From the NCBI GenBank assembly GCA_963830495.1, contig CAWHMS010000002.1, forward strand, positions 558,001-622,000: a DNA stretch of 64,000 nucleotides, in the 5' to 3' direction. Positions 17,199 to 25,592 of the stretch are shown piece by piece (the stretch's first letter is position 1; every line of letters starts with the position of its first letter). The notes under the pieces are model-generated. The model was given only the letters and a program-made list of their open reading frames with translations. It made no database searches and had not been told where the DNA came from. Source of the DNA: CAWHMS01 sp963830495 (GTDB lineage: Bacteria > Actinomycetota > Actinomycetes > Propionibacteriales > Nocardioidaceae). Both the position numbers and the translations under genes were made by a program.

Positions 17199-17220
17199 GT
17201 TCACCCCGCGTTCACCTCGC
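17199..17220 (+). promoter_or_regulatory. PHO box 2 (PhoP-binding direct repeat)
   Basis: Two perfect tandem 11-base units, GTTCACCCCGC and GTTCACCTCGC, matching the PhoP consensus. It lies about 95 bases upstream of pstS and is the best candidate for phosphate-starvation control of pstSCAB. Confidence 0.8.
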
Positions 17221-17312
17221 TCGGAACAACGATTCAACTGGCCTCCCTAGCGTCGGCCTCGACATCAGTCAGACACCAGCGAGATCGCTGCCCCATGGAG
17301 AGGGATCTGCAC

Positions 17313-18275
17313 GTGAACACGAAGTCTCTGCGCAAGCTCGGCGCCGCCCCCGCTGCCGTTGCGCTTGTCCTCGCCCTGGCCGCCTGTGGCGGCGACGACG
17401 AGGGCGGAAGTGATAGCGGCGACGTGAGCGGCGAAGTCCGGATCGACGGCTCGTCGACGGTCTTCCCCCTGAGCAACGCTGCTGCCGAGTTCTTCGCCGA
17501 GGAAGCCCCCGACGTCAGCGTCACGGTCGGCGAGTCAGGCACCAGCGGTGGTTTCGAGGTGTTCTGCGCCGGCGAGACCGACATCTCCGACGCATCTCGT
17601 CCGATCGATGCAGAGGAAGAGGTGCCGGTCTGTGAGGAGAACAGCGTCGACTTCACCGAGATGCAGGTTGCTACCGACGCTCTGACCGTGGTCGTCAACC
17701 CCGACGTCCCCATCGACTGCATCACCACCGAGCAGCTGGCAACAATCTGGTCCCCGGAGGCCGAAAACAAGATCACCAACTGGAGCCAGGTCGACCCCTC
17801 GTTCCCTGACCTGGACCTCAAGCTCTTCGGACCCGGCACCGACTCAGGCACGTTTGACTACTTCACTGACGAGATCAACGGTGAGGAAGGCGTTTCGCGC
17901 GCAGACTACGAAGCGTCCGAGGACGACAATGTCATCGTCGAGGGTGTGGCGAACACCGAAGGTGCTATGGGCTACTTCGGCTTCACCTACTACGAGGAGA
18001 ACGCCGACTCGCTCAAAGCGCTGGAAATCGACTCGGGCGAGGGCTGCGTCCCACCATCCGCGGAGACCGCACAGGATGGCACCTACACACCGCTCGCGCG
18101 GCCGCTGTTCATCTACGTGAGCAACGCTTCCTACGCCGACAAGCCGCAGGTTGCCGCGTTTGTCGACTACTACGTGGACAACCTCGAGACCATCGCCACC
18201 GAGGCCCAGTTCATCCCGCTGAACGAGGACCAGGCCGGCGAGACGCAGAGTCAGCTGGACTCCCTGTCCAGCTGA
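17313..18275 (+). CDS. pstS: phosphate-binding lipoprotein PstS
   Basis: 320 residues from GTG at 17313 (ATG six codons earlier is possible; GGAGAGGGA is well placed for the GTG). The signal peptide ends in lipobox LALAACGG, so the protein is anchored outside. Phosphate-binding motifs are IDGSSTVFPLS near residue 45, SGTSGGF and GPGTDSGTFDYF. It captures phosphate for PstCAB. First gene of the pst operon behind two PHO boxes. The PstC gene starts 31 bases downstream. Confidence 0.93.
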   Translation: MNTKSLRKLGAAPAAVALVLALAACGGDDEGGSDSGDVSGEVRIDGSSTVFPLSNAAAEFFAEEAPDVSVTVGESGTSGGFEVFCAGETDISDASRPIDAEEEVPVCEENSVDFTEMQVATDALTVVVNPDVPIDCITTEQLATIWSPEAENKITNWSQVDPSFPDLDLKLFGPGTDSGTFDYFTDEINGEEGVSRADYEASEDDNVIVEGVANTEGAMGYFGFTYYEENADSLKALEIDSGEGCVPPSAETAQDGTYTPLARPLFIYVSNASYADKPQVAAFVDYYVDNLETIATEAQFIPLNEDQAGETQSQLDSLSS

Positions 18276-18306
18276 CGCGCGACAGCACGTCAACCGGAGG
18301 AACCGT

Positions 18307-19266
18307 ATGACGTCCGTCATCGGCCGTGGGGACCCGCCAGACCAGGCGGGTCCCCCCGACCGTGAACCGCTCGACCTAAGCCCGGAGTTTCGCCTCGGTG
18401 AGACGGTCATCAGGGGATTCCTGATCCTGGCGGCGGCGATCTCGATCCTCACCACGGTCGGCATCATCTTGTCGCTGCTACGTCCGGCGGTCGAGTTTTT
18501 CGCCGACGTACCCATGCAGGAATTCCTGTTCGGGACGGTCTGGCGGCCCAACTTCGCGCCGCAGGAGTATGGCGTCTTGCCGCTTCTGGCCGGGACCCTC
18601 ATGACCACGTTCATCGCCCTCCTCCTCGCCGTCCCGATCGGTCTTGGTGCCGCGATGTACCTGTCCGAGTACGCCAGCCCGCGCACCCGCCGACGCCTCA
18701 AGCCGACCCTCGAGCTGCTCGCCGGTGTCCCCTCGGTCGTCTACGGGTTCTTTGCGCTCTCCTTTGTCACACCAGAGCTGTTGCAAGGCTTCCTTGGCAT
18801 GAATGTCGGGTTCACCAACGCGCTGGCCGCGGGGCTTGTCCTCGGGGTCATGATCATTCCCACGATCGCCTCCTTGTCCGAGGACGCGATGTCGGCCGTG
18901 CCGCAGTCGCTGCGCCAGGGCTCCTTCGCCATGGGGGCCAACCGCATGCAGACCACACTCAGGGTGGTCTTTCCGGCTGCCATCTCCGGCATCGCCGCGT
19001 CGGTCGTTCTCGGCCTGTCGCGCGCGATCGGAGAGACGATGATCGTGGCGCTCGCCTCGGGGGGCCGGCCGAACCTGACGTGGGACCCGCGTGAGGGCAT
19101 GCAGACGATGACCGGGTTCATGGCGGCGACCGCTCAGGGTGAGAACCCGGTGGGGTCGACGCCGTACAACACTCTCTTCGCCGTCGGGCTGCTGCTCTTC
19201 GTCATCACCTTCACGATCAACCTCGTCAGCATCCGTATGGTGCGACGACTGCGACAGGAGTACTGA
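18307..19266 (+). CDS. pstC: phosphate ABC transporter permease PstC
   Basis: 319 residues with six membrane segments. The BPD transporter EAA-loop region reads FAMGANRMQTTLRVVFPAAI followed by GLSRAIGETM, and the first helices carry LAGVPSVVYGFFAL. It forms the membrane channel with PstA. Starts behind CCGGAGGAACC. Its stop overlaps the pstA ATG (TGATG). Confidence 0.93.
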   Translation: MTSVIGRGDPPDQAGPPDREPLDLSPEFRLGETVIRGFLILAAAISILTTVGIILSLLRPAVEFFADVPMQEFLFGTVWRPNFAPQEYGVLPLLAGTLMTTFIALLLAVPIGLGAAMYLSEYASPRTRRRLKPTLELLAGVPSVVYGFFALSFVTPELLQGFLGMNVGFTNALAAGLVLGVMIIPTIASLSEDAMSAVPQSLRQGSFAMGANRMQTTLRVVFPAAISGIAASVVLGLSRAIGETMIVALASGGRPNLTWDPREGMQTMTGFMAATAQGENPVGSTPYNTLFAVGLLLFVITFTINLVSIRMVRRLRQEY

Positions 19267-20177
19267 TGGCCGTCGACACCGCCCCACCGCAGGCGCCGCC
19301 GCCAGTCACGGTTGGCGGTAATCGCAGTCATGAACGCAACACTGCGTCCCTCGTCTTCGTGGTGTTGCTGTGGTGCTCCCTGGCCTTTGGCATCTTGGTG
19401 CTGGTCGCGCTGCTGATCGACACGTTCATCACTGGTGGGGCACGGCTCGACGCTGATCTGTTTCTGAACTACAACTCCACCATCAACGAGGACACCGTCG
19501 GTGCTCGTGCCGCCATCCTCGGCAGTGCCCTGTTGATGGTCGTGACCGCGGTCATGGCCATCCCTGTGGGCATCGGCGCAGCCATATACTTCGAGGAGTT
19601 CGCCGACAAGACCCTCTGGTTCAACCGGCTGCTTGAGGTCAACATCCAGAACCTGGCAGCCGTGCCTTCGGTGATTTATGGTCTACTCGCCGTGGCGGCC
19701 ATGTCTGTGTGGGGCTTTTCCCGAGACGACATTCTGTTCGCCGGCGGACTTGCGCTCGCCCTGTTGATCCTCCCCGTCATCATCATCACCACGCGGGAAG
19801 CCCTTCGGGCAGTGCCTCGCGACATCCGCGACGGCTCGCTCGCGCTGGGCGCCACGGTGTGGCAGACAACGTGGCGCAACACCTTGCCGTCGGCGATTCC
19901 CGGCATCGCGACCGGCACGATCATCTCGCTCTCGCGGGCGATCGGTGAGGCCGCACCATTGCTGATGCTGGGGGTGCCGCTGGGGATCTACACCGACCCG
20001 CAGGGACTCTTCGAAACCTTCACTGCTCTGCCGTTGTTGATCTTCCAGTGGACGGCCGCTTCACAGGAGGAGTACAACACCGCTGCCGCTGCTGCCATCA
20101 TCGTGTTGTTGGCGATGGTGCTGCTGCTCAACGGGCTGGCCATCTACATCCGCAACCGCTTCCAACGGACTTGGTGA
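19266..20177 (+). CDS. pstA: phosphate ABC transporter permease PstA
   Basis: 303 residues, six membrane segments. Characteristic motifs: AAIYFEEFADK, NLAAVPSVIYGLLAV and the EAA region LALGATVWQTTWRNTLPSAI with LSRAIGEAAP. Partner of PstC in the phosphate channel. Translationally coupled to pstC by a one-base overlap and followed by pstB after ten bases. Confidence 0.93.
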   Translation: MAVDTAPPQAPPPVTVGGNRSHERNTASLVFVVLLWCSLAFGILVLVALLIDTFITGGARLDADLFLNYNSTINEDTVGARAAILGSALLMVVTAVMAIPVGIGAAIYFEEFADKTLWFNRLLEVNIQNLAAVPSVIYGLLAVAAMSVWGFSRDDILFAGGLALALLILPVIIITTREALRAVPRDIRDGSLALGATVWQTTWRNTLPSAIPGIATGTIISLSRAIGEAAPLLMLGVPLGIYTDPQGLFETFTALPLLIFQWTAASQEEYNTAAAAAIIVLLAMVLLLNGLAIYIRNRFQRTW

Positions 20178-20187
20178 GGAACCGACC

Positions 20188-21081
20188 ATGAACGTATCTC
20201 CAGCGACCACCACCACCGGGCCGACAGATCGGCCCGATCACGAGCTGTCGTCCCTGGTCGAAGCGCACGCATCAGACGCTCGCGAGCTTCCCCAGGACCC
20301 TGAGATCGTGATGAAGTGCCGGGATCTGAACGTGTTCTACGGCGACTTCCACGCCGTGCACGATGTCAACCTGCTCTTCGGCAAGGGTGAGATCACCGCA
20401 CTCATCGGGCCGTCCGGCTGCGGCAAGAGCACCGTGTTGCGCTGCCTGAACCGGATGAACGACCTGATCCCGGAGGCGCGGGTCGAGGGTGAGGTGCACT
20501 ATCACGGTGTCGACATCTATGGCCAGAAGGTCGACCCCATCGAGGTACGACGCCGCATCGGCATGGTCTTCCAGAAGCCCAACCCGTTCCCCAAGTCGAT
20601 CTACGACAACATCGCCTACGGACCCCGGGTCACCAACATGAAGGTCGACAACATGGACGACCTGGTCGAAGAGGCACTGCAAGGAGCTGCGCTGTGGGAT
20701 GAGGTCAAGGACAAGCTCAAACAGAGCGCCTTCGGCCTCTCCGGAGGACAGCAGCAGCGGCTGTGCATCGCGCGCACCATCGCGACGGAGCCCGACGTGA
20801 TCTTGATGGACGAGCCCTGCTCGGCGCTCGACCCGATCGCCACGTCTCGCATCGAGGACCTCATGACCGAGATGCGCGAGAAGTACACGATCATCATCGT
20901 GACCCACAACATGCAACAGGCAGCGCGGGTCTCGGACCGGACGGCGTTCTTCACGGCGAAGCCGGACGAGACGACCGGCAACCGCACCGGCTTGCTGGTG
21001 GAGTACGACGTGACGCGCACGATCTTCTCCAACCCGGCGGACGAGCGCACGGAGGCCTACATCTCCGGGCGCTTCGGCTGA
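20188..21081 (+). CDS. pstB: phosphate ABC transporter ATP-binding protein PstB
   Basis: 297 residues. Walker A GPSGCGKST, Q-loop FQKPNPFPKSIYDN, signature LSGGQQQRLCIARTI, Walker B VILMDEPCSALDP and switch His in VTHNMQQA. It energises phosphate uptake at the inner face. An N-terminal extension of about 40 acidic residues precedes the usual start. Last gene of pstSCAB; no phoU is seen beside it. Confidence 0.94.
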   Translation: MNVSPATTTTGPTDRPDHELSSLVEAHASDARELPQDPEIVMKCRDLNVFYGDFHAVHDVNLLFGKGEITALIGPSGCGKSTVLRCLNRMNDLIPEARVEGEVHYHGVDIYGQKVDPIEVRRRIGMVFQKPNPFPKSIYDNIAYGPRVTNMKVDNMDDLVEEALQGAALWDEVKDKLKQSAFGLSGGQQQRLCIARTIATEPDVILMDEPCSALDPIATSRIEDLMTEMREKYTIIIVTHNMQQAARVSDRTAFFTAKPDETTGNRTGLLVEYDVTRTIFSNPADERTEAYISGRFG

Positions 21082-21103
21082 CCGACTCGGTCCTGGCGGC
21101 GAC

Positions 21104-21147
21104 TTGTCAGAGCTTCAGCGGGCTATAGGGCGCCGGCGTTCTGACAG
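21104..21147. repeat. 44-bp palindromic intergenic repeat, copy A
   Basis: TTGTCAGAGC ... GTTCTGACAG, an imperfect inverted repeat enclosing a core with TCAGCGGGCTATAGGGC. It aligns over its full 44 bases with the copy at 23562. It supplies the stop codon and last residues (APYSPLKL) of the MFS gene. It could be a terminator or a small repeat element. Confidence 0.75.
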
Positions 21148-22309
21148 GTGGGCGAGACGGCGCGCGGCTCGGCCGAGCCAGCAGTGCGGCGGCAGCCCCT
21201 GTGACGGTGACGAGCGCGAGCACCATGCCGCGCGGCCCGAGGGCGGATGCCAGGGAGGGCGCGGTCGCTGCTCCGAGCAGGGCCACGCTGACCATGGCCG
21301 TGTCGGTCAGTCCCAGCGCGAAGGCCCGGGCATGGTCGGGGACAGACTGCTGCACCACCGCAGTGACAGCGCACTCGACCTGGGTCGCTCCCGCGCCGAC
21401 CAGCGCCAGTGCCGGCAACGCCCATAGCCACGTCGGCACCACGGCGGCGGCTGCCAGCGGAAGCGCGGTGAGCAGCAAGGATCCGCCGATCGCCGTGGTC
21501 GGCAGTCGAACCACGCGGCACACGGCCGGCGTCGCCAACGCGCCGAAGCCAAGCGCCGCAGTGGCCAGACCGAACTCCCGCGGCCCAGCAGACCACGAGT
21601 CCGTCGCGAGGCTGAGCAGGCCGACACCCAGGGCGCCGATCACACCGTTGACCACGGCGACGGCAACGATCGCGCCTACGGCAGTCGGAGCGGCCACCAG
21701 CGTGCGGATGGCGCCGGAGCGCGAGGACTCGGCCGCCTTGACCTGCCCGACTGGCTCGACGGCGGCGACCACGTCGACGGGCAACAGCGCGAGGCCGACC
21801 GCGGCGATTGCGACGGCAGCCCACACCGACGTTGCCGGGTCAGCGATACCGAGGAGGAGCCCGCCCACCGCGGGTCCGACCACGAAGGCGCTGACCTCAA
21901 GGGTCACCAGCCAGCGGGTGGTCACGTCGGATCGGGTGCCGGCCAGCGCAGGCATGGCTGCCGCCAACGCGGGGTACGCCGGCGTCCCGACGGCGACGGT
22001 CAGGGTCGCGGCCACCACCGCCGCCGAGATCTGGTCGGCGCTCAGGAGCACCGCCGTGGCGACCAGCAATCCGAGCCGGAGCGCCGTACTGACCTTGACG
22101 ACTGCAACCCGGGGATAACGGTCGCCCAGGGCTCCCGCCGCCCAGGAGAGCAGCACGTACGGCGCCATCCGGGCGGCGCCGGTCACGGCCAGCCACAGCT
22201 CACTGGAGGTCTCGGACCACACGAGGGCGAGCAGGGCAGGCCAGGGCATCGCCATAGCGATCGCGGACAGGCCGTGTGAGACGACCAATCGGTCCGCGCG
22301 GCCGGACAT
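21107..22309 (-). CDS. MFS transporter
   Basis: 400 residues, about twelve membrane spans, with a weak MFS loop motif GALGDRYPRVAV after helix 2. The N-terminus begins SGRADRLVVSHGLSAIAMAM. Its ATG lies one base after the stop of the decarboxylase gene upstream, so the two are translationally coupled. This suggests export of the amine made by that enzyme or of a related compound. The C-terminus is encoded by repeat copy A, so the original tail may have been replaced. Confidence 0.8.
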   Translation of the reverse strand: MSGRADRLVVSHGLSAIAMAMPWPALLALVWSETSSELWLAVTGAARMAPYVLLSWAAGALGDRYPRVAVVKVSTALRLGLLVATAVLLSADQISAAVVAATLTVAVGTPAYPALAAAMPALAGTRSDVTTRWLVTLEVSAFVVGPAVGGLLLGIADPATSVWAAVAIAAVGLALLPVDVVAAVEPVGQVKAAESSRSGAIRTLVAAPTAVGAIVAVAVVNGVIGALGVGLLSLATDSWSAGPREFGLATAALGFGALATPAVCRVVRLPTTAIGGSLLLTALPLAAAAVVPTWLWALPALALVGAGATQVECAVTAVVQQSVPDHARAFALGLTDTAMVSVALLGAATAPSLASALGPRGMVLALVTVTGAAAALLARPSRAPSRPPVRTPAPYSPLKL

Positions 22310-22310
22310 G

Positions 22311-23489
22311 TCAGCTCTCGACGAGATGGGTCGGCAGCGGAGCGAAGCCGTTGAAGCCGACGGTCGAGTAGCACGTGGTGTAGGCGCCGGCGGAGTGGAG
22401 CCACACGGTGTCGCCCTCGCGCAGGTTCAACGGCATCACGACCGGCTGGTGCTCGTAGAGCACGTCGGCGCTGTCACAGGTGGGGCCGGCGAGCACGACT
22501 GGTCCGGTCGGCCCGCCGTCCGCTGTGGTCGTGATGCGGTAGCGGATCGCTTCGTCGAGCGTCTCCACCAAGCCGGTGAAGACACCGGCGTCGAGATAGA
22601 CCCAGCGGCGTCCACCGCGCCAGCAGACGGCGACCACTGTGGTGACGAGGGTTCCTGCGTCCGCGACCAGCGCCCGGCCCGGCTCGGCCAGCGTCATGGG
22701 GACGTCGTCGCCGAAGCTCGCGACCAGGTGCCGGCGGATGGTGTCGCCGTACGTCGCGAGGGCTGGGCGCGTTCCCTCCAGATCGGCCGGGAAGCCGCCG
22801 CCCAGGTCGAGCAGCCACGGGCGGTGCCCACGGCGCCGGAGCCGCCAGAACACGCGGGCTGCCGCCTCGATCGGGGCCGCCCACGCCTCCGGGTCACGCT
22901 GTTGCGAGCCCACGTGGAACGCCACGCCCGCGACGCCCAGGCCGACCTGCCCGGCGGCGTCGAGGATCTCGACACTGGACTCGACGGTGGCGCCGTACTT
23001 GCGCGAGAGCGGCCAGTCGGAGCCGGCGCCGTTGGTGAGCAGCCGACACAGCACGGCGGAGCCGGGCGCCTCGTCGGCCACCTTCATCGTCTCGCTGAGG
23101 CAGTCGACGACGTACAGGCGCACCCCGGCGGCGTACGCGGCCGCGATGTCGGCGCGGCGCTTTATCGGGTTGGAGTAGAGCAGCGTTGCCGGTTCGGCAC
23201 CCGCCTCGATGGCGGCGGTGACCTCCGCCGGGCTGGCGACATCGAAGCGCGCGCCCTGTCCCGCCAGCGTGCGGAGGATGACGGGATCCGGGTTGGCCTT
23301 GACGGCGTAGTGGATGGCGGTGTCGGGCAGCGCCGCAGTGAGCTCTCGATAGCACTCCCCGGCGACCTTCGGTGCCAGCGCGAGGTAGGGCGTCTCCGGG
23401 ACTGGTCGCGCCGGTTGGCGCAGCTCCGCGGCGATGACGGCGGGGCGCGCAGTCGGGACGATGCGGACGTGGGGGCTGGACAGGGACAT
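22311..23489 (-). CDS. type-III PLP decarboxylase (ornithine/diaminopimelate/arginine decarboxylase family)
   Basis: 392 residues. Alanine-racemase-fold PLP enzyme: the PLP lysine is in YAVKANPDP (Lys64); HVGSQ, DLGGGFP (phosphate loop), EPGR and CDSADVLYEHQ are all present. CDSADVL matches ornithine-type decarboxylases rather than LysA. It probably decarboxylates ornithine or lysine to a diamine. Upstream and first gene of a two-gene unit with an MFS exporter. Repeat copy B lies 73 bases upstream of its start. Confidence 0.85.
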   Translation of the reverse strand: MSLSSPHVRIVPTARPAVIAAELRQPARPVPETPYLALAPKVAGECYRELTAALPDTAIHYAVKANPDPVILRTLAGQGARFDVASPAEVTAAIEAGAEPATLLYSNPIKRRADIAAAYAAGVRLYVVDCLSETMKVADEAPGSAVLCRLLTNGAGSDWPLSRKYGATVESSVEILDAAGQVGLGVAGVAFHVGSQQRDPEAWAAPIEAAARVFWRLRRRGHRPWLLDLGGGFPADLEGTRPALATYGDTIRRHLVASFGDDVPMTLAEPGRALVADAGTLVTTVVAVCWRGGRRWVYLDAGVFTGLVETLDEAIRYRITTTADGGPTGPVVLAGPTCDSADVLYEHQPVVMPLNLREGDTVWLHSAGAYTTCYSTVGFNGFAPLPTHLVES

Positions 23490-23561
23490 GGGCGGCTCCT
23501 GAGACAGGCGGTGCCTTCAGGAGTCGCGGGGTCGCGCACTGATACGCTCCCCCGCCTCGAG

Positions 23562-23605
23562 TTGTCAGAACCTCAGCTGGCTATGGCCCGCCCTCGTTCT
23601 GACAA
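23562..23605. repeat. 44-bp palindromic intergenic repeat, copy B
   Basis: TTGTCAGAAC and GTTCTGACAA are perfect 10-bp inverted arms around a 24-base core (CTCAGCTGGCTATGGCCCG and five more bases). It has the same orientation and length as copy A, with most positions identical. It sits between the start of the decarboxylase gene and the end of the M3 peptidase gene, where it could terminate neither as a classic U-tract terminator but could fold as RNA or DNA. Confidence 0.8.
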
Positions 23606-23636
23606 GTGGTCGGCGGCAGGTGCGCGGCGCGACGAG

Positions 23637-25562
23637 TCAGCGATCCAGCCAGCGGCGGAAGGCCTCCGAGCTGTACGGACGGCCAAGAAAGTCCGCTACC
23701 AGGTCGGCTGCATCCTTGCGGCCGCCGGGCGCCAGCACACGGTCGCGGTAGCGCCGAGCCACATCCGGGTCGAACAGGTCGTCGCTGTCGAACGCCGAGA
23801 AGAGGTCCTTGGCGATGACCAGGCTCCACATGTAGGTGTAGTAGCCGGAGGTGTAGCCCTGGAGGTGCCCGAAGGCGGCGTGGAAGTGGCTGCCGCCGAG
23901 TGGCCGGACCAGGTCGTATCGCTCCTGCAGCTGCCGGACCAGACCCGTGAGGTCGTCTGTGCTCCGGCGGTGCAACTGGTAGGAGATCGCGGCGTACGCC
24001 ATCTGGGTGCGAGCCTGCAAGCCCTTGCCGAAGTCGTCGGCCGCGCGCATCTTGGCCACCAGCTCGGTCGGGATCGGCTCCTCGGCCGCATTGGTCGCGA
24101 ACGAGCGCAGCACGTCGGCGTCCCACGCCCACTCCTCCAGCATCTGCGACGGCGCTTCCACGAAGTCCCACTCGGTGGCGACGCCGGAGAACCGCGCCCA
24201 CGCCTGGTCGCCACCGAGCACGTGATGGACGAGGTGGCCGAACTCGTGGAAGAGCGTGACCACGTCGGAGTGCTCCATCAGGCCCCTCGGAAAGTTGCAC
24301 ACCAGCACACCCTCGGGCAGCTGGCGCCCGCGCACACCGGTCACCAGGTCGAACTGTGCCGCATGCTTGTACTTGCCTGCCCGCGGGTGCAGGTCCAGGT
24401 GGATGCGCCCGATCCGCCGCCTGTCGGCAAGCACGTCGTACGTCGCCACGTCGTCGTGCCAGACCGGCGCCTGCACCGGCTCGTACTCGAGGCCGAAGAG
24501 CCGACCGGTGACGTCGAGCAGACCACGGCGCACCTTGGCGAAGTCGAAGTAGGTGCGCACCACTTGGGCGTCCACGTCGTACCGCTCCTTGCTGATCAGC
24601 TCGGAGTAGTACGTGATGTCGGCTCGGGACACGGAGTCTGCACCGGGACGGTCCTTGCCGAGCCGTTCGAGGAGTACGCCGATGTCGCGTCGCCCGGACG
24701 CTTCGGCGGCGTCGGCGATCTCGTCGATGAACGTGCCGATGGCCGCGCCGTCACGGATCATCTTGACCTCGGCGTCGAAGTCCGGCCAGCCGTCGTACCC
24801 GAGCAGTCGGGCATGCTCGTCCCGCAGCGCGAGCAGCTCCTGGAGCACCGCGTCGTTGGCCGGCCAACCCCTGTTGAGGAAGGCCAGCATGACCTCGTGG
24901 CGCGCCTCCGCGTCGTGGGCGAACGTCATGAACGGGATCGTGTCGGGGTAGTCGGTGCTGATGCCGACCAGTCCGTCGGCATCGGCTGGATGGCCTTCGA
25001 CGTAGTCCGTCGGGAGGCCGGCAAGCTGCTCGGCACGCAGGCGCACCGTGCGGACGTCGTCGCGGATGTTCTTGGAGAACTCCTGGCCCAGCAGGGTCTC
25101 CTGCTCGTTGAGCTGCTTGAGGCGGTCGCGGGTGGCGTCATCGCGGTCGACACCGGCGCGGCGGAAGTCCCGCAGGGTGAGGGCCAGCACCCGGGTGGCG
25201 TCGTCGTACAGCGCAGTCGAGTCGATGCCGGCGAGGACGTCGTACCCCTCACGGTCCATGCTCAGGTCGGTCCGGAACCGGTGCAGATCCTGCTCGGCGG
25301 AGTCCGCCTGGGTGCGCACCGCGTCGACCGGGTGCACCTGCGCCAGCAGTCCGACAGTGCCGAAGGCGTTGCCGAGCGCGATGTTGAGGTCGTTCCAGGT
25401 GCGGAGCCGCTCCTGCGGCCTGGCCGGGCCGGACTGCTTGAGTACGTCGGTGAGGCGTCTCGCCTCCGCCAGGTTGGCCTCGACTCGCGCGCTCATCCAC
25501 CCCTCCCAGCCGTCCGCGCCAGTCGGCATCTCGAGTGGGTCGTGGTCGTGGGTGATGGTCAC
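23637..25562 (-). CDS. M3-family zinc metallopeptidase (oligopeptidase)
   Basis: 641 residues. The active site is LFHEFGHLVHHVLGG near residue 436 with the downstream Glu in EAPSQMLEEWAWD. The alpha-helical N-terminal half fits the thimet/oligopeptidase A family, which cleaves short peptides in the cytoplasm; no signal peptide. Full family length. Followed by the cell-wall protein gene upstream on the same strand with a 30-base gap. Confidence 0.9.
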   Translation of the reverse strand: MTITHDHDPLEMPTGADGWEGWMSARVEANLAEARRLTDVLKQSGPARPQERLRTWNDLNIALGNAFGTVGLLAQVHPVDAVRTQADSAEQDLHRFRTDLSMDREGYDVLAGIDSTALYDDATRVLALTLRDFRRAGVDRDDATRDRLKQLNEQETLLGQEFSKNIRDDVRTVRLRAEQLAGLPTDYVEGHPADADGLVGISTDYPDTIPFMTFAHDAEARHEVMLAFLNRGWPANDAVLQELLALRDEHARLLGYDGWPDFDAEVKMIRDGAAIGTFIDEIADAAEASGRRDIGVLLERLGKDRPGADSVSRADITYYSELISKERYDVDAQVVRTYFDFAKVRRGLLDVTGRLFGLEYEPVQAPVWHDDVATYDVLADRRRIGRIHLDLHPRAGKYKHAAQFDLVTGVRGRQLPEGVLVCNFPRGLMEHSDVVTLFHEFGHLVHHVLGGDQAWARFSGVATEWDFVEAPSQMLEEWAWDADVLRSFATNAAEEPIPTELVAKMRAADDFGKGLQARTQMAYAAISYQLHRRSTDDLTGLVRQLQERYDLVRPLGGSHFHAAFGHLQGYTSGYYTYMWSLVIAKDLFSAFDSDDLFDPDVARRYRDRVLAPGGRKDAADLVADFLGRPYSSEAFRRWLDR

Positions 25563-25592
25563 CCGTGCACCCTAGACCGGACGAGGCGGCGC

